DNA of 64,000 bases from Candidatus Saccharimonadota bacterium (GTDB taxonomy: Bacteria; Patescibacteriota; Saccharimonadia; Saccharimonadales; Saccharimonadaceae): NCBI GenBank assembly GCA_027492255.1, contig JAPUFB010000004.1:62001-126000 (forward strand), in the 5' to 3' direction. This document shows, in pieces, positions 1 through 8,447 of this stretch; position 1 is the first letter of the stretch, and the number at the start of each line of letters is the position of its first letter. Position numbers and translations under genes: made by a program. Under the pieces are notes generated by a model. It ran no database searches. It had not been told where the DNA came from and was given only the letters and a program-made list of their open reading frames with translations.

Positions 1-530
1 TCAGGTCGTGCTTTGATCTGCTCGATCATTTTTGCATACTGATTGAAGCTACCGCCTTCGGCTGTGGGAAAATCATGAAACGCTGCGCCATATGAACCTG
101 GACCAAGATCACCAAGCTCTAACCCACGTTTTTGGGCCTTGGCCGCGTCACTCGTCCAAGGCTTCCAGAAATTGCAACCATACGCCTCGAGTTCTTCTTG
201 TGTCCTTGCGCCATTCATGAAAGCTATAATTTCTGCCAATGACTGTCTGGCAGGGCCGGCAATTCTACGGTGTTTAACCCAGGGTTTATAGTTCTCAATA
301 ATCTCATCTGTCGTTCCGCGAGTCAGATCTCGTTCCGTAATGAGTGGAAAGCCATCTTCTACGAAATCAAACTCCATCATATGACCAACAATCTCATATG
401 ATTTATCATCCATTCCAGACATCGCGATTTTGCCGTGGCGACGAATTCGATCGAGTAATTCATGATACTGCCAATTCGGCGCTCGGTTTGGATTTACCTC
501 AACTGGAGAGACATGGTTTTCGATTGACAC
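1..530 (-). CDS. thyA: Thymidylate synthase ThyA (N-terminal part, runs off the window)
   Basis: The minus-strand frame reads in from the left edge. It contains the ThyA-type stretch ELEAYGCNFWKPW, then LGDLGPGSYGAAFHDFP and GGSFNQYAKMIEQIKARP, which match the central part of thymidylate synthase (dUMP to dTMP using methylene-tetrahydrofolate). The C-terminal part lies outside the window. I place the start at a GTG at 530, because an in-frame TAA lies just upstream; a GGAGAAGG stretch sits about 14 nt before it, a long spacing. The next gene upstream in the same direction is folA, which recycles the dihydrofolate that ThyA makes. The N-terminal half is divergent, so the exact start is uncertain. 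Confidence 0.8.
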   Translation of the reverse strand, partial: MSIENHVSPVEVNPNRAPNWQYHELLDRIRRHGKIAMSGMDDKSYEIVGHMMEFDFVEDGFPLITERDLTRGTTDEIIENYKPWVKHRRIAGPARQSLAEIIAFMNGARTQEELEAYGCNFWKPWTSDAAKAQKRGLELGDLGPGSYGAAFHDFPTAEGGSFNQYAKMIEQIKARP

Positions 531-587
531 CTTGCGTTAAATATCCTTCTCCCACACCGCTATATAGTACTAATAAGTATACTATAC

Positions 588-1094
588 CTATTGAACAGAC
601 TTCCGTTCATATATGACAAACTCATACTCAAAAGGATTTTTGTCATCACCTTCATGTGGATCACGGGAGATTTCCGTCCAATCAGCCTCTTCAATAGCAG
701 GAAAATATACATCGCCCTCTGGTTTGGTATGTACTTCCGTAATAACCAATTTCCTTGCTGCGCCAAACAATTCACGGTAGATTTCACCTCCACCAATACC
801 AAACGCTTCTTCATTATCGCGGCCGAGTGCAGTGAGTATCCTATTAATTTCATCAATCGAATGCACAATATGCGCGCCAGGAAATGTATAGTTTTCGTCA
901 CGCGTAAGGACAATGCTGTCGCGCCCGGGAAGAATTTTTCCGATCGACTCAAGGGTTTTCCGGCCCATAACTATTGCATGACCGGTCGTCGTTTCTCGAA
1001 AATGTTTCAGGTCAGCCGGAAGATAAAAGGGAAGTTCGCCGCTATTTCCAATAACGCCGTTATCAGCGACTGCCGCAATAAGTGTCATACTCAT
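588..1094 (-). CDS. folA: Dihydrofolate reductase
   Basis: 168 residues, the usual DHFR length. It reduces dihydrofolate to tetrahydrofolate with NADPH. The N-terminus MSMTLIAAVADNGVIGNSGE is typical; the substrate loop reads LPFYLPADLKHFRE, where most DHFRs have LPWHLP, so the usual Trp is Phe. VMGRKTLESIG and FGIGGGEIYRE are the cofactor-binding segments. It lies 57 nt upstream of thyA, forming a dTMP-synthesis pair. A TATAAT (minus strand, 1107-1102) ends 7 nt before the ATG at 1094, so the mRNA is probably leaderless; that supports ATG 1094 over the second ATG at 1088. Confidence 0.95.
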   Translation of the reverse strand: MSMTLIAAVADNGVIGNSGELPFYLPADLKHFRETTTGHAIVMGRKTLESIGKILPGRDSIVLTRDENYTFPGAHIVHSIDEINRILTALGRDNEEAFGIGGGEIYRELFGAARKLVITEVHTKPEGDVYFPAIEEADWTEISRDPHEGDDKNPFEYEFVIYERKSVQ

Positions 1095-1102
1095 AAAACG
1101 TA

Positions 1103-1954
1103 TTATACAGTATCAACGACAGCGTCGGCCGGTTCCATGACCAAAAATATCGCCGTATCAATGCGGGTAACTATATCCTTACCGCTCTCGGTATACATCC
1201 AGCGTTCAATATGTTTCATCTCATTATTACTAATTGGGCCGTCTGGTCCTTCACTTGCGCGAGGATACATCGCATCTAATCCATGTTGTATAACGCTCTT
1301 TTGGTGAAAATGAACGTCTTCGAAAAACGGCTTTGAAAGTGCGATATTCGTCTCCTTATAGAGATGCATTGTGTAGCGTACGTTATTGATTGTCGTCTCT
1401 GTCGAAACAAATGGACGAATACGGGTAATAAGAACGTGGTCACCTACGTATTCATACGTCATCCAACGACTACTCCTAAGACGATCGACGACGTTTTCAA
1501 AATCACCGTCCTCAGGGTTTTCATCATCATCTGATCCAATATCGTCAGAATATGTTGCATCATCAAGCGGGAGTTCAGCGACGTGACTGAGTGGCCCTTT
1601 GGTTTTTGCCCAATACATGAAATCCTTCATCTCTTTAAACATCTTGAGCGACGCATCTTTTTCGCTATGATCTGTTTCGGCTAGTCGTGTGACACATACC
1701 TTACCTAAAAACTCAGGTGAAACAGCAAGTTCAAAACACTCGCCAATATTTAACCCTTTCTTTTTCTCAAGGAAATCCTGCTTTAACTGTTCAGCCTCAG
1801 AAGGGTATAGTTCAGCATGTCGTGGATCCACAAGAAAATCACGGTCCAACTCTTCTTGGCGCCGTTCATGTATCATCTCGAGACATTGTCGCTTAAAGGC
1901 GTATCGTCTTCCGAGTTCAAAATATTCTTGGGTGTTGCCTGTTTCAATGGTCAT
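1103..1954 (-). CDS. Hypothetical protein, acidic middle region
   Basis: 283 residues from ATG 1954; the open frame extends 25 codons further upstream, but those codons look like AT-rich promoter sequence, with TAAAAT about 19 nt before the ATG. I do not recognise a family. The N-terminal third is helical and charged; residues about 140-160 form a very acidic linker (DDIGSDDDENPEDGDFEN); the C-terminal half has alternating beta-like segments (TYEYVGDHVLITRIRPF, RYTMHLYKETNIAL). No signal peptide or membrane segment. It ends 8 nt before folA starts, but folA has its own -10 box there, so co-transcription is not certain. Confidence 0.7.
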   Translation of the reverse strand: MTIETGNTQEYFELGRRYAFKRQCLEMIHERRQEELDRDFLVDPRHAELYPSEAEQLKQDFLEKKKGLNIGECFELAVSPEFLGKVCVTRLAETDHSEKDASLKMFKEMKDFMYWAKTKGPLSHVAELPLDDATYSDDIGSDDDENPEDGDFENVVDRLRSSRWMTYEYVGDHVLITRIRPFVSTETTINNVRYTMHLYKETNIALSKPFFEDVHFHQKSVIQHGLDAMYPRASEGPDGPISNNEMKHIERWMYTESGKDIVTRIDTAIFLVMEPADAVVDTV

Positions 1955-2012
1955 AGTGTGTATCCAACAGAGTATTTTACCATAATTTATAGAGATATAC
2001 AATAGGGTAGTA

Positions 2013-2042
2013 TTGACATATGCATGCAATTTGTGCTATAAT
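2013..2042 (+). promoter_or_regulatory. Consensus promoter, leaderless start for 2050 gene
   Basis: TTGACA (2013-2018), an 18-nt spacer, then TATAAT (2037-2042). The ATG at 2050 falls about where transcription should begin, so the transcript would have essentially no 5' UTR. Confidence 0.75.
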
Positions 2043-2049
2043 AATAAAC

Positions 2050-2319
2050 ATGTTATTGCGATACCAATACAGTCCGGATCATACTACTCCCGAGGGACAT
2101 TTATGTGATATTGGATGCGATCGTCATTACGAAATATCCGTTGCGCAACGGATAAAGAACCCGTTAGCCAGCGCAGCCTTCACGTTTATACACCCTGATC
2201 GTGCGGCCGGTGATTCAGCTCAACCACGACGGGCACTCATGGTTGAACCACCGTTAGAGATTGAGACAACTACAGTCCTCGATATGGCTCAAGATTCTTC
2301 CGACCTCTTGGCAGTATAG
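2050..2319 (+). CDS. Small hypothetical protein
   Basis: 89 residues from ATG 2050, chosen because it sits 7 nt after a perfect -10 box; an upstream in-frame ATG at 2020 lies inside the promoter spacer and cannot be used. The sequence (LLRYQYSPDHTTPEGHLCDIGCDRHYE... RAAGDSAQPRRALMVEPP) has no family I recognise. It has two cysteines, no membrane segment, and a Thr/Asp-rich C-terminus. The 3' end overlaps the rplJ promoter. Confidence 0.5.
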   Translation: MLLRYQYSPDHTTPEGHLCDIGCDRHYEISVAQRIKNPLASAAFTFIHPDRAAGDSAQPRRALMVEPPLEIETTTVLDMAQDSSDLLAV

Positions 2320-2336
2320 GTATTTTGTGCTACAAT
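2308..2336 (+). promoter_or_regulatory. Promoter of rplJ-rplL operon
   Basis: TTGGCA (2308-2313), 17-nt spacer, TACAAT (2331-2336). Transcription would start near 2343, giving a leader of about 175 nt before rplJ. Confidence 0.65.
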
Positions 2337-2339
2337 TGT

Positions 2340-2455
2340 CCCTAGTCGTTACCAGAGACAGTAGCTGCTCCAAAAGAGCTTAATCCGCTACCGAGGCAAC
2401 AAACCCCTTTACTTGGGTTCGTTAGCTCTGGCTCACGCCGGAGTTTCTTTGTAAC
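2340..2455 (+). ncRNA. Ribosomal protein L10 leader (autoregulatory mRNA element)
   Basis: The long leader directly upstream of rplJ folds around a closing helix CCAGAG (2352-2357) with CTCTGG (2426-2431), enclosing AACAAACCC / GGGTTCGTT and the AG-rich segment typical of L10 leaders. In other bacteria L10(L12)4 binds this leader and represses its own operon. A short CTC/GAG hairpin followed by TTTCTTT comes after it. Position and pairing support the call; I could not run a covariance-model search. Confidence 0.75.
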
Positions 2456-2519
2456 AGACCGAAATTTAACATATCAGGCATTTACTAACAACGTAAGTTT
2501 ATAAGGAGTTAGTCACACT

Positions 2520-3041
2520 ATGGCTATTTCTCGCGATAAAAAACATGCGTTGGTAACAGATTTTAGCTCCGCCCTTGGCACCGCCAAGATGACGGTAGCT
2601 GCTAAGTACGATGGTACGAGTGTTGCAGATCTACAAAACCTTCGTCGCAAAGCACGTGAACAGGGCGTGACTATTAAAGTCATCAAAAACCGCCTCGTTC
2701 GAACTGCTATGCAGCAGACAAAAGGTTTCGAGAAGACCGATACGGCTCTTCTTGTAGGTCAGCTACTCTACGCGATGAGCACTGAAGACGAAGTCGCTCC
2801 GGCACAAGTCATCAATGCATTCGCTAAAGATCATCCAACACTTGATCTCGTTGCTGGTTTTGATAACTCTGGTGCAATTCTTGAGACCGCTGATGTGAAG
2901 GCGCTTGCTAGCTTACCAAGCAAGAATCAACTCATCGCAGAAACAATTGCCCAGCTACTCTCACCAGTTCACGATGTTACCAATGCACTTTCTGGCAATT
3001 TGCACGCGCTGCTTGACGGCGTTGAAGCAAAAGCCGCTTAA
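2520..3041 (+). CDS. rplJ: 50S ribosomal protein L10
   Basis: 173 residues, normal length. L10 anchors L7/L12 dimers to the ribosomal stalk. The N-terminus [19 protein letters not shown], then [13 protein letters not shown]-like [17 protein letters not shown] and [36 protein letters not shown] are characteristic. AAGGAG lies about 11 nt before ATG 2520. It is followed by rplL 35 nt downstream, and preceded by an L10 leader. Confidence 0.97.
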   Translation: MAISRDKKHALVTDFSSALGTAKMTVAAKYDGTSVADLQNLRRKAREQGVTIKVIKNRLVRTAMQQTKGFEKTDTALLVGQLLYAMSTEDEVAPAQVINAFAKDHPTLDLVAGFDNSGAILETADVKALASLPSKNQLIAETIAQLLSPVHDVTNALSGNLHALLDGVEAKAA

Positions 3042-3076
3042 TTAATACAAGTACGACTTATAAGGAGTTAAATTAT

Positions 3077-3451
3077 ATGGCAGATGTTAAAAAGCTCGCT
3101 GAAGAGCTAACAAAACTGACTGTTCTTGAAGTTAATGAACTCAAGAATGTCCTCAAAGACGAATACGGTATCGAGCCAGCTGCAGCAGCAGTGGCCGTTG
3201 CTGGTCCAGTTGCAGCCGGTGCAGTAGAAGAAGATGTAAAGAGCGAGTACACCGTCACCCTTAAAGACGCCGGTGCTCAAAAAGTTGCTGTGATCAAAGC
3301 TGTGAAAGAACTCACTGGCCTTGGTCTCGGTGAAGCAAAAGCTATCGTTGACGGCGCACCAGCACCAGTCAAGGAAAAAGTTTCTAAAGAAGACGCTGAA
3401 GCTGCTAAAAAAGCTCTTGAAGAAGCTGGCGCAACCGTCGAGCTTAGCTAA
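3077..3451 (+). CDS. rplL: 50S ribosomal protein L7/L12
   Basis: 124 residues. N-terminal dimerisation domain ([28 protein letters not shown]), Ala/Gly-rich hinge (residues about 34-52), and the C-terminal factor-binding domain ([27 protein letters not shown]). It recruits translation GTPases. Strong Shine-Dalgarno AAGGAGTT. Last gene of the L10 operon; a clear terminator follows. Confidence 0.97.
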   Translation: MADVKKLAEELTKLTVLEVNELKNVLKDEYGIEPAAAAVAVAGPVAAGAVEEDVKSEYTVTLKDAGAQKVAVIKAVKELTGLGLGEAKAIVDGAPAPVKEKVSKEDAEAAKKALEEAGATVELS

Positions 3452-3479
3452 TCAAATTGCCTGATATCGTTACCAAACT

Positions 3480-3510
3480 AAATACCCGCGACTAATCTCC
3501 GGGTATTTTT
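3480..3510 (+). terminator. Rho-independent terminator after rplL
   Basis: AAATACCCG and CCGGGTATTT arms followed by T5. Confidence 0.85.
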
Positions 3511-3609
3511 GGTACATAGAAAATTTAAAGCCTGATGTCAAACACAATATTAACAACAGTTTTCCGATAACCCCTGATATACCTGTGGAAACAAAAGTTA
3601 TCCCACACA

Positions 3610-3638
3610 TTGACACGAAACTCTTGCAATGCTAAGCT
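3610..3638 (+). promoter_or_regulatory. Promoter of 3689 gene
   Basis: TTGACA (3610-3615), 17-nt spacer, TAAGCT (3633-3638). The gap 3511-3688 otherwise holds only this promoter. Confidence 0.55.
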
Positions 3639-3688
3639 GACTATGTTATCAATCACCATAAAAACAGACAAGGAATTGCGAGTAACAT

Positions 3689-4198
3689 ATGTCTGACTTA
3701 CCCGAAAAACAAGTCAAGCGACTCCGATCGCTGATTCAAGAGGCAGAAACAAATCTAGCTGCCGCAAAAGAACTCCTCATCAGTATTATCGGCGAGGACG
3801 ATACAATTATTAACACCAACACCGAAGAGGTTGCCGGTAAAGTCATCGAGGGCGTATTCGATGGCCAGAGCATGGTTGGGCCTGACGGTAAAAACTATCC
3901 CGTACCAGCAAACTACGCCAGTAAATCAAAGCTGATCGAAGGGGATATTCTAAAGCTCACGATCGCTGACGATGGCGGTTTTATATACAAGCAAATCGGT
4001 CCAGTTGCACGCCGCCAAATAATCGGCACGCTTATGCAGCATGACGGTGCGTATTACGTTGAAGCAAATGGTCGTGAATATCGCGTCCTCCTTGCAAGCG
4101 TTACGTATTTCAAGGCTCGTGTTGGCGATCAAGTTTCTATCGTTGTTCCAGAAGATAATCGCGAAGCGGTGTGGGCAGCGGTAGAGGCGGGGCTTTAG
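3689..4198 (+). CDS. Conserved-looking hypothetical protein with N-terminal helix and beta-rich body
   Basis: 169 residues. Residues about 5-35 form a heptad-like helix (KQVKRLRSLIQEAETNLAAAKELL); the rest is beta-rich with KVIEGVFDGQSMVGPDGKNYPVPANYASKSKLIEGDILKLTI, then GVARRQ-like GPVARRQIIGTLMQ and a C-terminal VGDQVSIVVPEDN. The layout looks like a coiled-coil plus a small OB- or TRAM-like barrel, but I do not recognise a named family. No membrane segment. It stands alone with its own promoter. Confidence 0.75.
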   Translation: MSDLPEKQVKRLRSLIQEAETNLAAAKELLISIIGEDDTIINTNTEEVAGKVIEGVFDGQSMVGPDGKNYPVPANYASKSKLIEGDILKLTIADDGGFIYKQIGPVARRQIIGTLMQHDGAYYVEANGREYRVLLASVTYFKARVGDQVSIVVPEDNREAVWAAVEAGL

Positions 4199-4410
4199 AT
4201 AACTGAGACACCCTCGCGAGCTTAAGGCTCGCGTTGGTTTCTCGTCGCGCAGGGAAAACAGAATAGTTTTCTCTGGCTGCTCTTCTGCAGGATACTGTAA
4301 AAATAATCGCGAAGTAAATTCGACGATTATTTTTAATTTATCTTTTAACCGCTCGGCCTCCCCCTTAGTTATAACCAAAAAGACCGGAGTAAATCCGGAT
4401 GTTTTATTTA
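4199..4410 (+). other. Intergenic region with a run of stem-loops
   Basis: No convincing gene. Four hairpins in a row: CGCGAGC/GCTCGCG (4215-4233), GGGAAAAC/GTTTTCTC (4251-4274), AAAAATAATCG/CGATTATTTTT (4299-4334), and CCGGA/TCCGG (about 4385-4399) followed by a T-rich run on both strands, which works as a bidirectional terminator. It could be a processed 3' UTR or a small structured RNA. Confidence 0.4.
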
Positions 4411-4501
4411 TATGTTTATCGACTTGTCAGGAAAATTAACATATAGATGCTCATGCTTGCGTTTTAGGGATACTTCAAAGTATTCGAAGCTTTGACGGAT
4501 G

Positions 4502-4521
4502 CTCTACCCGCCAGGGTAGAG
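4502..4521 (+). promoter_or_regulatory. Leader stem-loop before 4543 gene
   Basis: CTCTACCC / GGGTAGAG with a 4-nt loop, between the likely promoter and the Shine-Dalgarno sequence of the 4543 gene. Confidence 0.5.
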
Positions 4522-4542
4522 ACGAACCTGGAAAGAGGACTA

Positions 4543-5007
4543 ATGCCAAGTCAACCGAAACCTAGCACCTTTGAGGCGCTCGTGGAGCAAGAGCGTGAGT
4601 GGCTAACAATCAAGTCAGTTCCGAGAATCGATGATTACCAACAACACGTGCGTGGCATCATCATGGGACGTATTAATGGTTATTGGGATCAGTGGACTAA
4701 TATGCTGCTCAACAAGCTTGAGGAAGATCCGTTCGTGTACTTCAGGGACCACATGAGTGATCTCGCTAACTTCCGTCGATTCGTCGGAGACTTGCAGTCA
4801 TTCGAGGATGCGTGTCAGGTCGCGGAGAATCGTTTTAACGATACCATGGGAATTCCGGCAAATGCGGTAGGAGATTATCGAATAATGCTTCAGCGGATTG
4901 TGAGAGCCCTGAACGATTCACCTGAACTGCATGGGCTATTCCTCGATGTTGGCTGGTCAGCCGCATCTAAGAACGACCCTGATTACTCATGGGTTCGCAT
5001 CAGGTGA
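4543..5007 (+). CDS. Hypothetical protein (first of a two-gene unit)
   Basis: 154 residues from ATG 4543, preceded by AAAGAGG; the frame extends back to a TTG at 4492, but that stretch is the leader hairpin. The protein is helical and charged (FEALVEQEREWLTIKSVPRIDDYQQHVRGIIMGRINGYWDQWTNMLLNKLEEDP) and I do not recognise it. No membrane segment. GC content and AAG/GAC codon use are higher than in neighbours. The partner gene starts 26 nt downstream and a terminator follows it. Confidence 0.7.
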   Translation: MPSQPKPSTFEALVEQEREWLTIKSVPRIDDYQQHVRGIIMGRINGYWDQWTNMLLNKLEEDPFVYFRDHMSDLANFRRFVGDLQSFEDACQVAENRFNDTMGIPANAVGDYRIMLQRIVRALNDSPELHGLFLDVGWSAASKNDPDYSWVRIR

Positions 5008-5033
5008 CCCAACACAAGGCAAAAGGAGTAGCT

Positions 5034-5429
5034 ATGTCTACTAAGAAGAAGATGACAGAAGCGGATCTCCAGGATGCTTTTGATGAAAGCCGAAACAAGT
5101 GCCATGAAGCGTTGATCATGGCGGCAACAATCGACGCTATGGAACAAATCCTCGCGTTGCAGCGCTGGCACTGTTACTCAGTTCTTAACCACGGCGTGAG
5201 ACGTCGGAAGTGGCTCAAGCTCCGTGTTAATTGCGGGTACAGAGACACTCCTCTCACACGCTATGTCAACATATCGGGCCCAAAGTACGTCCGAGACGTA
5301 CTGAACCGAGAGCTCTCGAAACAACCACTACTGAATGGCTCCGAAGTACACGTGAGCCTTGGTAACCGGCAAGGTGATTCGCACATCCTAGTGCTCAAGG
5401 TTACCTCGCCCATCTACCCCCGCATCTGA
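5034..5429 (+). CDS. Hypothetical protein (second of a two-gene unit)
   Basis: 131 residues from ATG 5034 with AAAAGGAG just upstream; the frame extends back to 4989, but the Shine-Dalgarno decides. N-terminal helix (MTEADLQDAFDESRNKCHEALIMAATIDAMEQILALQRW) then a basic beta-like half (RRRKWLKLRVNCGYRDTPLTRYVNI) and VLKVTSPIYPRI at the end. Unknown family. It shares the higher-GC composition of the 4543 gene and ends just before a strong terminator. Confidence 0.65.
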   Translation: MSTKKKMTEADLQDAFDESRNKCHEALIMAATIDAMEQILALQRWHCYSVLNHGVRRRKWLKLRVNCGYRDTPLTRYVNISGPKYVRDVLNRELSKQPLLNGSEVHVSLGNRQGDSHILVLKVTSPIYPRI

Positions 5430-5441
5430 CCTCCGGTCGAG

Positions 5442-5476
5442 CCCCGCTCCTGGTGGAATCAGGAGCGGGGTGTTTG
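5442..5476 (+). terminator. Terminator of 4543-5429 unit
   Basis: CCCCGCTCCT (5442-5451) pairs perfectly with AGGAGCGGGG (5461-5470), followed by TGTTT. Confidence 0.85.
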
Positions 5477-5572
5477 CTTATGAAGAGCTTTTCTTGAGTA
5501 TTACACGCTTTATCTTACTGATGTGATAACTACTTTCGAAAATCCCAAACAAACAGCTATAATTAATGAGTT

Positions 5573-6970
5573 ATGGGGAGAGCGTTATATAGGACGTACC
5601 GTTCGCGGTCGTTAGATGAAGTTGTTGGTCAAGAACATGTGACCGACCTTCTTAAGAATGCGCTTAAAAATGGCCGCATCTCACATGCATACCTCCTTAC
5701 TGGCCCTAGAGGCGTTGGTAAGACGAGTGTAGCCAGAATCATCGCTCATGAAATCAACCAAATTCCGTATAGTGAAGACCCGAAACTGGATATCATCGAG
5801 ATAGATGCAGCGAGTAACCGCCGTATTGATGACATTCGCGATCTTCGTGAAAAAGTTCATATCGCACCTGTTTCAGCAAAATACAAAGTATATATCATTG
5901 ACGAAGTTCATATGCTTACCGGCGAGAGTTTCAATGCGCTTCTCAAAACTCTTGAGGAGCCGCCCGAACATGTCGTCTTCATCCTTGCAACAACTGAACT
6001 CCATAAAGTTCCCGCTACGATTATCAGCCGCACACAACGTTTTCATTTTCGTCCCGTCGCGCATTCAAAAGTTATTCAGCATTTACAATTTATTGCCAAA
6101 AAAGAAAAGATTGAAATCGATGATAATGCCCTCGATATCATTGCCGAGCATGGTGGAGGCAGCTTCCGTGACAGTATCAGCCTGCTTGACCAGCTCGCAA
6201 ACCTCGCCGATCATATTACGAAACCTCTTGTAGAATCAGTCCTCGGACGCGCTAGCTCTGAAAGGGTTGAATCTCTCATAGCAGCAATCGCCACAAATGA
6301 CAGTGAAGCCATCCGAAGTATTCTTGTCGAGTGTGAACAAGAGGGAATAGCCGCCCCTACATTGGCTGAGCAGTTACTACGTACACTTCTTGCCGAAAAA
6401 CGAGAAGGGGCTCATTGGTATCAAATAGCCGACGGGCTAATGGATATTAGCAAAGCTCATTTTCCATACCTCAAACTTATGACGCTTCTCCTCGGTAGTT
6501 ATCAGATTGAAACAGTGGTTTCACCCATCAAAACATCACCCGCAGCACCGAAACCACTCATAGAAAAACCTGAACCCCACCAGCCAGCAGAGCAAAAAGC
6601 TGAAGTTCCCGTACCAGCACCTGAGCCGAAGAAAGAATCAGCGAAAAGCACTAAGCCAACTGGTGAATTTAATTGGGACACAGTGCTCGATGCTGCCCAA
6701 AAGCATGATCCGCCGCTCAACAGTATTATTTCTCGCGCTAAAGCGTCATACGCCAATGAAACCCTTTCGCTTGATTTTCAATATACCCTCCACCGGACGA
6801 AGATGAAACAAGCGGCTTATCAAAACAAGCTTTCAAGCCTCATTCGGGAAGTGTGCGGCTTGAGCCCAAATATTCATGTTACCGAACCTGGAGAAGTAAA
6901 TATAGCGGAAGACAAGACGACGAAGGCAGTTGCTGATATTATGGGTGGTGGAGAAGTGGTGGAGCCATAA
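5573..6970 (+). CDS. dnaX: DNA polymerase III subunit gamma/tau, zinc module missing
   Basis: 465 residues. Clamp-loader AAA+ ATPase: Walker A GPRGVGKTS (about 44-52), IEIDAASNRRIDDIRDLREKV, Walker B IIDEVHML, LLKTLEEPPEHVVFILATTE, and sensor/Arg-finger segment TIISRTQRFHF. A Pro/Glu/Lys-rich linker (about 320-365) leads to a short C-terminal domain. Between Walker A and IEIDAAS the usual four-cysteine zinc-binding insert is replaced by a short HEINQIPYSEDPKLD with no cysteine. TATAAT at 5558-5563 lies 9 nt before ATG 5573. dnaB follows. Confidence 0.93.
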   Translation: MGRALYRTYRSRSLDEVVGQEHVTDLLKNALKNGRISHAYLLTGPRGVGKTSVARIIAHEINQIPYSEDPKLDIIEIDAASNRRIDDIRDLREKVHIAPVSAKYKVYIIDEVHMLTGESFNALLKTLEEPPEHVVFILATTELHKVPATIISRTQRFHFRPVAHSKVIQHLQFIAKKEKIEIDDNALDIIAEHGGGSFRDSISLLDQLANLADHITKPLVESVLGRASSERVESLIAAIATNDSEAIRSILVECEQEGIAAPTLAEQLLRTLLAEKREGAHWYQIADGLMDISKAHFPYLKLMTLLLGSYQIETVVSPIKTSPAAPKPLIEKPEPHQPAEQKAEVPVPAPEPKKESAKSTKPTGEFNWDTVLDAAQKHDPPLNSIISRAKASYANETLSLDFQYTLHRTKMKQAAYQNKLSSLIREVCGLSPNIHVTEPGEVNIAEDKTTKAVADIMGGGEVVEP

Positions 6971-7051
6971 TGCGTAAAGTAACATGTTTCAAGTATCAAG
7001 TGACAAGTGACTGCCGATCAGCCAATTTACCAAGAGAACAGAAAGAATAAT

Positions 7052-8404
7052 ATGCCATCAAAGCCTAGGTCATCACAAGCCGGAAAAGTACCCCCACAAA
7101 ATCTCGATGCTGAGATGAGTTTACTCGGTGCAATTTTAATTAGCGAAGAAGTGCTCGCTGATGTAAGCGATAAATTGAAACCTGTCGATTTCTATGACCG
7201 ACGTCATGAAACAATTTTTGAGGCGATGTTCAAACTCTATGAACGCCACCGTCCTGTTGACCTCTTAACACTAAGTGACGAGCTAAGCAAAAAGGATGAG
7301 CTCGAGGGTATAGGCGGTTCTGCGTACCTTACTGAACTCACCAATTATGTTCCAACTGCCGCTCACGCAACAACCTACGCGGAAATGATCGCGCAAAAAG
7401 CCGTGAGACGACGCCTCATCAAAGCCAGCACCGACATTGCCGAGCTTGGGTTTGACGAGGAGCGCAATATTCAAGAATTACTCGAAACCGCAGAGGCCGA
7501 GTTATTTTCAGTGTCAGAAGCAGGAGTGAAGCAAGATCTTGTCAGCCTTGAACAAATCCTCACGGAAAGCTTTGATCGTATCGAAGAACTTCATCGTGAC
7601 AAAGGAACAATGCGGGGCATTAAGACTGGTTATCGTGATCTCGATAATCTCACGGCTGGCCTTCAAAAATCTGACCTTCTCATCCTCGCCGCCCGTCCAG
7701 CTATGGGTAAATCAACGTTTGCTCTCAATCTCGCGTACAATATTGCCACAAAATCAAAACAGGCTGTTTTAGTCTTCAGCCTCGAGATGAGCAAAGAACA
7801 ACTTGTCGATCGTATGCTCGCGGAAGCAGCTGGTGTTGATGCGTGGAATATCCGTACTGGAAACTTAAGCGACGATGATTTTGAAAAACTGTCGAACGCG
7901 ATGGGCGAAATGGCCGAAGCACCGATCTACATCGATGATACGCCAGGCCTCAGCGTTCTTGAGATGCGCACCAAAGCCCGCCGCGTCGCTCACTCACAAC
8001 CACTCGGACTCGTGATTGTTGACTACCTCCAACTTATGAGCGGATCACGCGGTATGGGCGGGGATTTCAACCGTGTACAAGAAATTAGCGAAATTTCTCG
8101 TGGCCTAAAACTTATTGCTCGTGAACTTAACGTCCCAGTTATTGCGCTTTCTCAGCTCAGTCGTGCAGTCGAAAGTCGAAATCCACAGATTCCACAACTT
8201 GCCGACCTTCGTGAATCAGGTTCAATCGAGCAAGACGCCGATATCGTTATGTTCCTCTACCGTGAAGATTACTACAATCCTGAAACTGACCGTCAGCATA
8301 TCACTGACCTTATTATTGCAAAACATCGCAATGGCCCGACCGGACGAATTGAACTCTACTTCCATCCAGAACGCCTCCGCTTTATGTCTCTCGATAAGAA
8401 ATAG
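7052..8404 (+). CDS. dnaB: Replicative DNA helicase DnaB
   Basis: 450 residues from ATG 7052 (AGAAAG upstream); an in-frame GTG at 7007 is possible but gives a tail unlike DnaB. N-terminal helical domain PPQNLDAEMSLLGAIL, then the RecA-like core: GIKTGYRDLDNLTAGL, Walker A RPAMGKST, FSLEMS, VIVDYLQLM and LADLRESGSIEQDAD. Hexameric 5'-3' helicase that opens the replication fork. It follows dnaX by 81 nt, so the two form a replication pair. Length and motifs are normal; no intein. Confidence 0.96.
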   Translation: MPSKPRSSQAGKVPPQNLDAEMSLLGAILISEEVLADVSDKLKPVDFYDRRHETIFEAMFKLYERHRPVDLLTLSDELSKKDELEGIGGSAYLTELTNYVPTAAHATTYAEMIAQKAVRRRLIKASTDIAELGFDEERNIQELLETAEAELFSVSEAGVKQDLVSLEQILTESFDRIEELHRDKGTMRGIKTGYRDLDNLTAGLQKSDLLILAARPAMGKSTFALNLAYNIATKSKQAVLVFSLEMSKEQLVDRMLAEAAGVDAWNIRTGNLSDDDFEKLSNAMGEMAEAPIYIDDTPGLSVLEMRTKARRVAHSQPLGLVIVDYLQLMSGSRGMGGDFNRVQEISEISRGLKLIARELNVPVIALSQLSRAVESRNPQIPQLADLRESGSIEQDADIVMFLYREDYYNPETDRQHITDLIIAKHRNGPTGRIELYFHPERLRFMSLDKK

Positions 8405-8447
8405 AGAAGGGCCCACCCTCCCTATACTGTATAATAATGTATAAGCT

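Noticed and set aside
3590-3605. DnaA-box-like TGTGGAAAC and TTATCCCACA
   Set aside because: Neither fits TTATCCACA exactly, there are only two, and no origin-linked genes are adjacent.
3950-4378. 142-codon minus-strand frame overlapping the 3689 gene
   Set aside because: It starts directly after a terminator hairpin and its 3' part is antisense to a well-supported gene; no promoter or Shine-Dalgarno.
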